NCBI RefSeq assembly: GCF_902459465.1
Contig: NC_047076.1
Span: 10,424,146-10,488,145, forward strand
From: Asterias rubens
Taxonomy: Eukaryota > Echinodermata > Asteroidea > Forcipulatida > Asteriidae
Length of the DNA: 64,000 nucleotides
Direction: 5' to 3'
Of this stretch, positions 34,990-46,200 are shown in pieces. Under the pieces are notes generated by a model. It saw only the letters and a list, made by a program, of their open reading frames with translations, had not been told where the DNA came from and did no database searches. How positions within the stretch are numbered: position 1 is the first letter of the stretch; each line of letters starts with the position of its first letter. Made by a program: the position numbers and the translations under genes.

Positions 34990-35299
34990 TTCATATCTGG
35001 GATAGATAGGTTTTTAAATGAGAATTGGTTTAAATTTATAAATGTTTTGGTTGTCAGGTTGTAGGGACAAGAACAAATTTAGTAGATTTTTGAAGCTGCT
35101 TGAAATGAATTTTAAACTTTTGTACGACACAAAACACCATGTCCAGAGATTTATCGATAGTGCAACATCAACAACTAAAACATTGCATATTTTTGTTTCA
35201 TAACGCGAGTTATCAGTTTCACAATTAAACATTGGTTAGAGAATTTCTTTATGACGTGCAAATATTTGTTTTGTGAAAACGTTGAAATATCTTAATTTA

Positions 35300-35516
35300 T
35301 ATAGAAAAGTTTGCGGTAACACCATGTAATAACAATCTCTAAATGAGTTGGGGTGGTTCTGAAAAGAACCGTTGGATTAACCATGTAATAACAATCTCTA
35401 AATGAGTTGGGGTGGTTCTGAAAAGAACCGTTGGATCCAACGGTTCTTTTCAGAACCACCCCAACTCATTTTTTAGAGATTGTTATTACATGGTGTTACC
35501 GCAAACTTTTCTATAT
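35300..35516. mobile_element. Foldback element with one arm partly duplicated
   Basis: Left arm TATAGAAAAGTTTGCGGTAA and its inverse TTACCGCAAACTTTTCTATA bound the element, and the inner arms meet at TTGGATCCAA. The left arm carries a direct duplication of about 70 bp (CCATGTAATAACAATCTCTA repeated). Related sequence forms the array at 41429-41813. Confidence 0.8.
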
Positions 35517-35783
35517 CTTACTTCCACCATGCAAAGTTTCAAATCCTACTTATCTTAATTTAATGATACATTTTATAATGCGAGGTAAATGCTTTACTAT
35601 TATTCATTTTACAGTTGTGTTACTTATAGGAAACTTAGTCAGGTATCCGCAATGAACCAAAGTGATGCTTAAGTTAACAAACAAGAAAGGTTACTGATTG
35701 ATATGAATTGTATTTTACAGTGCTGTGATCGAAACTCTGCCAATTTGAGCTCGGCAAACTATCTTCTTAACTATACACACCAA

Positions 35784-36860
35784 GCAGAGATACCAACATA
35801 CACGATTTGGGCGTAGCAAATACGATTTCGAGCCGTGACTACGACGCTACGATAATACTCAATATAAACAAGCCGCCCAATATAATTTTATTAAATCGTA
35901 CAATACATGCAAACAACGAATGAACTATTAAGTGGAAATACAAATTAAGAAAAATATCAAAACAATTGTGACAGAAAAGAAAAACACACTTTTTATTTTA
36001 GAACGCAGTGTTGAATAATAGCGGCGAATTCACTCGAAGAATGTACGTGTCTCGACGTAATGATTGTTGCGTGCCCTCCCCCGCTGGCTGGCCGGCTGAG
36101 TGTGCATTTTTTACGCTAGTGATTGCTGCAAGATCGTACCCATTGATCTCTATTACACGATGGGGAATAGTGCACACGTGCGTGGGGAATGAAGTTGTGT
36201 GTGAGCTAAATGTGTCACAGTAACCTCATTCCTCATGTATCCACTATTATTGTGCCCACGCTGTCTGTACATGTACTTCATCGAAGCTTGGCACAAAAAG
36301 TAAGAAATAATGGCGACAAAAAAAGGAGACCTTCTGAACAAAAATACCTTCAACTGAGTGGCCTGTGAGGTCTAAGCTAGACAGTTTTTCATGTTTTCCT
36401 ACCAGTAATTGTAGCGCCGATGTCCAGACAATGCCCAAAATACGGACACGTATTTTTTGCCCAAAATCCGGACACTTTTTTTTTTTTTCTCTCTCTCCCA
36501 ATAGCTTGTTGTTGCATTTCTGATCATTAAAACAAAAACATTTAAGTAAGGCCACCCTTTTTTATGTTACATTTAAGTAAGGCCACCCTTTTTTATGTTA
36601 CATTTATTTTTGAAACATAGTCAGAAGATGAGGGAAATCAGTTTTTTTTCTTCAAGTTTCTTTTCACTGGCCATTACAAACATTTGTAGCTGTTCTGTTG
36701 ATGCATACAGGTAATTGTTATTTCACAACAATGCCTGAAAATGAGCTTATTAGCATTGTAGAGAGTAAAAGAAAGATCGGTTTAGGGAGCCCAAGCTGCG
36801 CTCGCCCTTAACATTTGGGAGATGCTACTCTTTTTTAAAATTCAATGTTGGCATCTCTGC
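35784..36860. mobile_element. TIR element, about 1.1 kb, no coding capacity
   Basis: GCAGAGATACCAACA at the left is inverse to TGTTGGCATCTCTGC at the right. The internal sequence includes 'GATTTGGGCGTAGCAAATAC' and nothing protein-like. Confidence 0.55.
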
Positions 36861-37520
36861 ACCAAGTCTACATCTGAAAACCAAATAATTATTTACATAC
36901 ATTTGTTTTTACAAACTAGTTGGCAATTAATTTTACATCTTTGTTTTCAGAATTTCCCACTTTGTTAAATTCGATGGAGCGTTGTGATGTTTAACTTGTT
37001 TAATGGATTTGTATTTTAAAAGGTTTGATTAGTAAAATATGTTTTGTCCATAAGAGCATGTAATCATGTGGAATAAATATATTGACATAAAAATTTGATT
37101 ACTGAATCTTTGTTGAACACTATGTCCTTCTTCAATAGTTGTTTGTTGCATGCAATTTAACTTTCAGTCTAGGAGCACAATCAAGTGCACTAATTTAGTG
37201 GACCTGTGATTGACCACTGACTAGCAACGTACATGCGCAGTGACTAGCAACGTACATGCGCAGTGACGTACTCACTCAAACGACTCACTTGGAAGCCTAG
37301 TCAAACATCGGCGCGGTACCAAGTTATTTAACACTCCATTGCCCCCCTCCTTTTGGAATAATGTCACTGATTCCCCTCCGCCCTTCACAAATGTTACATG
37401 TAGCTTGGAACAGGCTATTAGGAACAAGGAAGGAACCAGGGTCCCGAGGCTGGTTCCAAATGGTCAACCGCAGTAGTTCACCAATAGTCGGCCAGCACGG
37501 GTTAGAGTCAAAATAGTATA

Positions 37521-37682
37521 CAAATATTGAGTGGCTCAGAGTGGAATGGGAGGAATATTATCACAAGGTAACATTTGGACTGTTCCTTTTCACGAGGCTT
37601 CGCCTCGTGAAATGGAACAGTTCTAATTTTACCGAGCGATAATATTCCTTCCATTCCACGAATTAAAGCCACTCAATATTTG
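37521..37682. mobile_element. Palindromic MITE
   Basis: CAAATATTGAGTGGCT and AGCCACTCAATATTTG are perfect inverses. Further matching arms (GGAATATTATC / GATAATATTCC and GGACTGTTCC / GGAACAGTTC) lead to a central CGAGGCTTCGCCTCG hairpin. Confidence 0.85.
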
Positions 37683-38804
37683 TTTAATATAACTGACATA
37701 TTAGATCCCTGTCATTTGATGTATTTTAAAAGTATAACATTATGAAAAATCACACAAATTACTGACAACCGAAAATCATATAGCGCCGCATAGCGGCAAC
37801 AATGCACAACAACGCACAACCTTGTGCACAGGTGCTCCTTTGATTTAGCAGCGGCGCTCTACTGCTCAAAAACATCGGGAACAAGGATGATCCTAACTGT
37901 TGAATGGGAAATACTATTCCCCATGATCGAATACGTCTTTTTGATCGCCGGTGCGGATGGGAGTAATAGTGAATGTCACGTGAAGTAAGTTCCACCAATC
38001 AAATGACAAGGATCTGTATGTCAGTTATATAATCAACCTTAAGTGAACCATGGTGCTCACTCGAACTTGCTCTAGATTGTAAGATGGAGGGAAACCTATC
38101 CCAGGCAAGGAGTTCCAAAAATATGCAGCACATGTACATGAAAAAAAAACCTGTTTGAATGTTTCTTTGCTCTACATCTTGAATCGAAACTCAAATAAAA
38201 CAGAAATCCACAATAGTAGTTTACATATTTATTTCTACATTAATTCACATGCAATATGTACATTTCATTTGGCTCTGTCAATCTTTAAATAATTCCAACA
38301 CCACAGAATGTCCAGAATATTACAAATCATTTTCTTTTCTTTCTTGTATAAAAAGTACTTACAATTCTATTTTAACAACAAAAAATAATGCAAGACCAAA
38401 CTATTTGTCGAGTGGAATGGAAGGTTTTTTTGATCTTGATGTTAACCAAGTACCACAATTACATAAAAAAATCATTTCAAAAACCTTCAAAACCACACCT
38501 AGTTGGGCTCGAGTCCAACTGCCTGACATCCTCTATAGGTTTGAGAGTCGAGTAACAAAAAGCTTCAAATCGCGAAGAATCAAGATTTGTCTACTACCCA
38601 TCATTGTATTTTTTGTTGCACCACAAATAATGGCTTCAATCAAACAAGTTTTTAATAGTTAGAGAGAGGGAGGGAGGTTTTTTTTTGGTGACAGTGCCCA
38701 CCTCCCAATACCTGTCTGCCTGTAGTACACTACAATGTAAAAGTCAGAAAACCTTTGCCTGTATGCTTTTTATATAAAGCCCTTTCGCACTGCAGTTGGT
38801 TGCC

Positions 38805-38885
38805 TCCAAGTTACCTGTGAAAGTTGCCTGTGAAAGTTACCTGTGAAAGTTACCTGTGAAAGTTACCTGTGAAAGTTGCCTCGTG
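38805..38885. repeat. 15-bp tandem repeat
   Basis: The unit AAGTTACCTGTGAAA or a G variant occurs about five times. Confidence 0.8.
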
Positions 38886-40385
38886 TGACACTTGACTGCA
38901 GATTAAAAAAACGTAAGTTTTTAGTCCAAGCTACGAATACCCTCCTTGCCCACAGGTTTCTCAACTATTAAATCACAATAAAAACCCCAAACCTCCAGCA
39001 GCACCCAATAAAGGTTAATAAAATATACACTAACCTCTCACCTCAACTACACACAAAAATACAAATTCATCGATATTCTTACTCTTCAATATTAAGTTGT
39101 ACACATATTGGTCAAATAGCTTGTGAAATCATTACATGAATATTCATATGTAAATCATGCCCACAGCTTATTAATAATTCATTAGTTTTGATCAGTGCAT
39201 ATTATGTATTGATCATATTGATAAGAAATTTCAGTTAGGATATTGCAGGATGGGCTTCCATATGGACCCCACACAGCTATGACAATGTTACACACATTAC
39301 CCAATACTCAACTGAAATATAAACTGTCCAGAAACTTGCACTACAAATGAAGGATCTACAAGCAATGTACTACTGCCATGACTGTCCAATGTTGCAAAAG
39401 CTGATTGCATGTTCCGCAAGCTTGTCTTGTACAAGACGTTGAATTGATAAAACCTTGAATTGATAAAACCTTGTCTTGTACAAGACGTTGAATTGATAAA
39501 ACCTTGAATTGATAAAACCATAAGCCCTATACGTTATGTACATGCACGTACATGTACACTCACGCAACACACGCAGCAACTATTCAACCGTTAGGGGGCG
39601 TTTCTGCCATTGTAAAGTGTGTAGAATCAGTCAGATAACCATCAACTGAACTTATTCAACAGACCAGCCAGAATATGAAGACATTTAATCTTTTCCCTTT
39701 TTGTTAGGTTTTAGGCTTTCCTTTGGGAAAAAATCTCCTTGCCGAATACTGAATAACTTTCAACTTAAGCTTTATCTTCGTTTGTATGGCCAACCCATTT
39801 CATGAAAATATACATTAAAAGTTTTTATATTCTACCTTAAAATAAAATTGTTCAAGCCACACATAGGTAAAAAAAAAAGTATAAAATTGTTCTCTAAATT
39901 ATTCAAAAGAAATAAATATTCTTTGCTAATGGCACATCTCTAAAATTGAAATAGTATTGTTAATAAAAACCCAGAAAAGCTGAAATAAAACTGCATTGTA
40001 GAGTAATATACCTAATACTTTATCATTTAAATGACGCATAATCTTTTCTTTACCAATTCATAGTGCAACCAAAGTATGTAACCTAAAAAAAGATTACACA
40101 AAATAAAGAACCCCAAATAAAGGATGGTTTACAAAGTTAAAGCATACTATAAAACCGTTAATCTAGTTACCACGGAGTAGGTCGAGATTACCAGTTAACT
40201 TGTTTATACAACCCAGTTTATATAAGCCAAGAGATGTTTAGTTACTGTCAACCTTTGAGCCAAATCCTTATTTTGTTGAAATTTAAAAGTACTTCAAACT
40301 GCCTTAATTTCCAGGGACACTGGTCTTTGAACAAGTTGTGCTCAGTATTATTCCTTGATTTCACAAAGAGCTAAGATTGATCTTA

Positions 40386-40757
40386 AAGGGAAGGTACATT
40401 TTTGGTAGTTACTCAAAACAAATATTAACTTAAAAACTGACTTGGTAACAAGTATTGGAGAGCTGTTAATAGTAACAAACATTGTGGGAAACAACTCCCT
40501 CTGAAGTAACATAGTTTTTGAGAAAGAGGTAATTTCTCACTAAAATAATAAAAGACTTCAAGCTAGAAGTCTTTTATTCCTATCTGAAAGCACACAAATT
40601 CGTCCAACAAGGGTGTTTTTTCCCCCATAATTTTCTCGCAACTTTGATGACCGATTGAGCCCAAATTTTCACAGGCTTGTTATTTTACGCTTATGATGGG
40701 ATACACCAAGTGAGAAGACCGGTCTTTGACCATTACCAAATGTGTACTTTCCCTTTA
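40386..40757. repeat. Main MITE family, diverged complete copy
   Basis: Ends AAAGGGAAGGTACATTTTTG and CAAATGTGTACTTTCCCTTT are inverted; the core matches the family although the terminal motif has drifted. Confidence 0.75.
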
Positions 40758-41428
40758 ACTGCTTTTCAATCTCAATTGCTAAGCAGAGTGTAATGGCACA
40801 ATACAAACACTTTTGGCACTATCAACAACTCATCTTGAGATGAATCTGAAGCCGTTTTTGTTAAAATACCGTGACTTTTCTGTTGAATGGGAACACAGCT
40901 GTAGTGCTTTGTCAAATCAGCCCATTACGCATCATGATCATAATATACAGTTGGACAACAATCTTCCCATTATTTTAAAGACAGAAATTTAAGTTAAAAA
41001 GGCAAGAAAGACGAAAGAGACACAATTCTACTGTATTCTCACGCTGAAGGTAACTTTGTTTTAAAGGGTACAGATTTGTTTTACCAATTCTTTCTGGGAA
41101 AACCAATATTTGTAGATTGCACTTTTCAGCTGAATACAATGTTACTCTGTTACAAAATTTCCCACAATTACTACAAAGTAAATCATAAGTTCATCATATG
41201 ATGTACCCAAGGATTAATGGAGGCTTTAGAATGCTACAAGTCAGAAGTCTCCTTAAGTAAATTTCCATTCTTCTCTTAGTTCTGATCATGCGCTGATTTC
41301 CATGATCACAGGATTTTTACCTGCCAAGTGTGCTGCTATCTAGAGTCCTGTACTATTTTCAAGAGTTGCTTCAAAGCAAAAGATGGTTAGTAGGATTTTA
41401 AACTTTGCATGGTGGAAGTATAACTATA

Positions 41429-41813
41429 GTGAAAGAGAGGTTTGCGATAACACCATGTGAATATCTCGTTTTGAGTAGTGTTAGTGAAAGAGAGGTTTGC
41501 GATAACTCCATGTGAATATCTCGTTTTGAGTAGTGTTAGTGAAAGAGAGGTTTGCGATAACTCCATGTGAATATCTCGTTTTGAGTAGTGTTAGTGAAAG
41601 AGAGGTTTGCGATAACTCCATGTGAATATCTCGTTTTGAGTAGTGTTAGTGAAAGAGAGGTTTGCGATAACACCATGTGAATATCTCGTTTTGAGTAGTG
41701 TTAGTGAAAGAGAGGTTTGCGATAACACCATGTGAATATCTCGTTTTGAGTAGTGTTAGTGAAAGAGAGGTTTGCGATAACACCATGTGAATATTTCGTT
41801 TTGAGTAGTGCTA
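41429..41813. repeat. 55-bp minisatellite, 7 units
   Basis: The unit begins GTGAAAGAGAGGTTTGCGAT and continues AACACCATGTGAATATCTCG to GAGTAGTGTTA, repeated at exactly 55-bp steps. The only visible variants are CACC/CTCC and one late C-to-T. It was seeded by a foldback element like the one at 35300-35516, as the array runs into GTTCTGAAAAGAACCGGTGG. Confidence 0.9.
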
Positions 41814-42450
41814 GTTCTGAAAAGAACCGGTGGTAAACGAAGAGAAAAATAACGTTGTAAATAACGCCAGATACTAGCCTTGAGTACCTGGCAAGATCTT
41901 GCCAGATTACCGTTGACCTCGCATCCATTTACATGTGTACGCACATTACACTTGATTACATGCATATGAAAGCACAGTTAAATTAACTGCTCTTGTATGT
42001 AGCTGACAAATTATGTCACTTCGGAGTAGACCAATATTGAAAGCTTACTTCACTGCAAGTTAATCCACTGATTATTATTGGGCCTGTAAGACCAGTGCCT
42101 GTCTTTATCCTTACGGATAAAGAAGATAGGGGACCAGATTAGAGATACGTCCCGTAAATTTACAATTGGTGGGCAAAATATAAAAGTTTCTTCAAAATAT
42201 AAAACTATAACCTATTAGTACCTTATCATCAACCAAAGCAAGGTGAAGGTTGAATGAGGTGCACCTTAGTATAACTGTAATAAGAGAAACACCATTTGGT
42301 ATCTGTCATGTTAAAATAACATGGGGACTAAAACCATGGATGGTTAAGGAGCTTTCTGTGCACGATATCCCATTCAGGATAAAAACCAAAATCCTTCATT
42401 CAGAAATCTGAAACCCCCAAAATATACCCCATTCAAGGTATATATCTTCA

Positions 42451-42832
42451 AGCCAGTGGACACTATTGGTAATTGTCAAAGACTAGCCTTCACAGTTGGT
42501 GTATCTCAACTTATGCATAAAATAACTAACCTGTGAAAATTTGAGCTCAATCGGTCATCGAAGTTGCGAGATAATAACGAAAGAAAAAATAACCCTTGAA
42601 CCCGAAGTTGTGTGCGTTAAGATGGTTGATTTTGAGACCTCAAGTTCTAAACTTGAGGTCTCAAAATCAAATTCGCAGAAAATTACTTCTTTCTTGAAAA
42701 CTACGTCACTTTAGAGGGAGCCATTTCTCACAATGTGTTATACTATCAACCTCTCCCCATTACTCGTTACCAAGGAAGGTTTTATACTAATAAATATTTT
42801 GAGTAATTACCAATAGTGTCCACTGCCTTTAA
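42451..42832. repeat. Main MITE family, complete copy
   Basis: Left CAGTGGACACTATTGGTAAT and right ATTACCAATAGTGTCCACTG are perfect 20-bp inverses, with the hairpin TCAAGTTCTAAACTTGA inside. Its right end carries GCCTTTAA. Confidence 0.9.
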
Positions 42833-43289
42833 TTGCATACTGCTTTGCTGGTGCTTCAAAGCCAACATTGTTCCTAAATCATGGCATGTTATAAAAAGAA
42901 TTTGAAAGAACCATTCGCAATCAGTGCACCCTACATTACAAGCCGCAAACTTAGTCCTGTTCAATAAACATTCTGAAAAATGGTGCTGTTTTAAGAGCAG
43001 CTTTGATGAAAGTTTGGTCTTAATTTGGCAAATTAATATGGCAAATTAAACTTTGAAAAGGCTAGACTGCTTACGCTAGTGACAAGCAGTACAAAAACAT
43101 CTCCTGATACGAGTAAATACTTTTGGTTATATCCCCTGTTCAGGATGCTTAGAGGTAAATTACCTCATTCAGGAGATTAAACTGAGGTACCATTCCATGA
43201 CGTCATTGGCCACAGTCCTGACTGGGGTATACAACTATTTGGGCAGTGTTTGAGGAGTGTTCCAGAGAAGATCGGCAACAACTCTTTCA

Positions 43290-46200
43290 TCAGTCAGTTT
43301 TCTTGAGCTCTGTAGGGAATGTGACCAATCGTAGATCGTTGCCGTAGTCACAGACGACTGCCTTGCCTTGTTCTGTGACTACAATCTGTCGTACTGCTTG
43401 TTCACCCCCTCCTAGCTCCACCACACGTAATGGCTCACCATTAATGATGTCCCACACTGCTAAATAGCCCTGTAAGAAAAAATCAACCATTAAAATGTAA
43501 GTGATGTTTGAAGGTGTGCACGGTGTGAAAAAAATAAGAAGTAACGTAATTTCCTGCGGATAGGAGCTCGGCAGATAGGGGGCAGTCCCCCACAATTCAC
43601 AGAAATACTATTTTTTCAGTGTGGGGAAAAAACAGTGATTTAAAATAATTTCAGAAAATAAGTTTGACATCTACAAAGAAGAAGTAATATCTTACCTGTC
43701 CACCTGTGACCATGAGAACATTGGATAAAGAGACAACCGTCCCACTGCATCCTGGGTCCTGTAGCCAGAACGACATAGATTAGAATTATTATTTGAACAA
43801 GTATTATTATTAATTGTTTGTCCAAAACAAACAAAACCGATAAATGAATAAGTAAACCAGACAAAAAAAGTAAGCAATAGAAAATAAACAAATAAGTGAG
43901 TAGGCCTGAGATAAATAATAAGTAATATAAGTGCGAAAAAATAGTTTTTATTTTAGTAAAAAGAGGAAATAATTAAGTAAACATAAACAAAAATATATAT
44001 TTTATGTTAAAATAAAAATAAGAATTAACAATATAAACAATTAAGTAAATAATAAAAACAAAAATTAAAAATAACAATACTAGAAACAATAAATCATGGA
44101 AATAGACAACTAGGGGCCAAAATTGATTGAGCGACCAACTATAAGTACATATACCGTGCATCTACATGTACAGTACATGTTCAATTCAAATGCTATTATT
44201 ATCACAAAACAACCCATAACATTAGGACCCATTTTCATGGCTCTGCTTACTGCCAAATTATGCGCTTACAATTCTATTCAATACAATTCAATTCAATTCA
44301 ATAGAACATTTATTTCCACATTTGCACAGGGAGGCATCATCCTAAAAGCTGAGGCTTGTGATAATGTGCCCGTTACATTAATACAAAACAGATTAGGATA
44401 AACAACCTTAATGGTAGAATAAGGAAATATAAAACTGTGAAGAGTTAGAACAAAGTACACAGGGAGAAAAAATTTCAGAGTTAAGAAACAATGGCAATAA
44501 TTAGCCTAAATATAAAACAAAGTAGACAAAATGACAAATGATACAACCAATACAATTTAGAGATAACAATTTAGTACATGAGTCAGGTTTAGATACATTT
44601 TAAGCATGACAATATATATCATGCAAGATCACAGTTCTCCGCTTTCTGTAAAAGTGCTGAACTTTTTCTTTTTTTCGACCCAATCTTAGGTCAGAGATTT
44701 GTAAGTTTATTCCCCATTTTCCTAAGGACTCCGTCTAAAAGCCTTTTCAAGATATGGGGAACACAATGCTACAACACTATAAGGTTTGGGTCAATTTGTG
44801 TGAATACATGTACACCCAAAGCAAAACATCCACCTCCATTCACTCTTTCAAAACATCCACCTCCATTCACTCTTTCAAAACATCCACCTCCATTCACTCT
44901 TTCAAAACATCCACCTCCATTCACTCTTTCAAAACATCCACCTCCATTCACTCTTTCAAAACATCCACCTCCATTCACTCTTTCAAAACATCCACCTCCA
45001 TTCACTCTTTCAAAACATCCACCTCCATTCACTCTTTCAAAACATCCACCTCCATTCACTCTTTCAAAACATCCACCTCCATTCACTCTTTCAAAACATC
45101 CACCTCCATTCACTCTTTCAAAACATCCACCTCCATTCACTCTTTCAAAACATCCACCTCCATTCACTCTTTCAAAACATCCACCTCCATTCACTCTTTC
45201 AAAACATCCACCTCCATTCACTCTTTCAAAACATCTCTCAAAACACACCTCATGTCAATAGATCCATTCTTTTGTACTTAATCTGTTTTTTTATTATTTT
45301 TGTTTGAATTTTTCTCTGTAATAGCGCCCTGAGCACTTTTGTGGATTTGTGCGCTCTATAAGACCTTGTTATTATTATTATTATTATTATTATTACACTC
45401 CTATCATGTCCGCCATACCTAAAAAAGGCTTATTGGAATATGAGAGGATCACAAAACTGAATTGGAATCTTTGGAGTCCTTCTCAAATCATCTGTGACTA
45501 CCTATGACCTTACCAGTTGAATAACATGTATCATACGTCCTCTCCTGCGCTTCCAGACACACAATCTGTTATCCATTCCCACACTGATTACATGTTCCTG
45601 ACTCAGTGTGACTGAAAGCACCGTACTGACGTGCCCCCACAGTGAATGGAGACACGCACCGGTAAGAGTGTCCCACAGTCTCACCATGCCGTCATCCGAT
45701 CCACTCGCTATCTGGTAAGAGTTGTGCTACAAGTACAAGGGAAAATGATTTATTATTCGTCCAGGCTTTAAAAACATCAAAAACACACACAGAAACAATA
45801 ACAAGAAACGTATGGAAAACATTTAGATACATTGGGATTGCCCAAAAGCGAACCAAATCACTCTCCACAGGAACAATCCCTTTTAGGTATACAAGTAAGA
45901 CTTGAAACAAGCAATCAAAAAGGGGAACATTTTAGAAATAGAACTGAACCATAGCTGCATTAATAAAGCGCTTTAACACTGTTTCAAAGCGTTGTGCAGT
46001 CAAATACATATACAGAATAAAAACATAAGCCGGAATAGCAATTTGATTTAAAATTCATAACAGTAAAAAAGAGAAGCGAATGGAATAAAAATTGCAATCA
46101 GTTGGCCTATCCCTATTGGCCAGCCGTCGATTTCACAAAACTCTTCCTAACTTAAGACTAATCTTAGGACTTAGGACGAGTCCCAACCCTGCACTGTAGC

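Larger units (their letters stand above)
34990..43289. other. Convergent intergenic region between ACBP and SCAP
   Basis: Holds both 3' UTRs and repeats: a foldback element (35300-35516), a ~1.1 kb TIR element (35784-36860), a 31-bp duplication near 36545-36605, a palindromic element (37521-37682), short tandem repeats (38805-38885, 39420-39525), MITE copies (40386-40757, 42451-42832) and a 55-bp array (41429-41813). A minus-strand AATAAA at 38232-38227 could end a long SCAP 3' UTR. No additional gene is supported. Confidence 0.55.

Noticed and set aside
38249-38662. 137-codon plus-strand frame
   Set aside because: AT-rich, no family resemblance, no splice partners; may be antisense to the SCAP 3' UTR.
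44754-45281. Long open frames on both strands over the 27-bp array, looking like a Pro/Thr-rich or Gly/Cys-rich repeat protein
   Set aside because: The unit length is a multiple of three, so every frame without a stop in one unit stays open; the array lies inside a SCAP intron.
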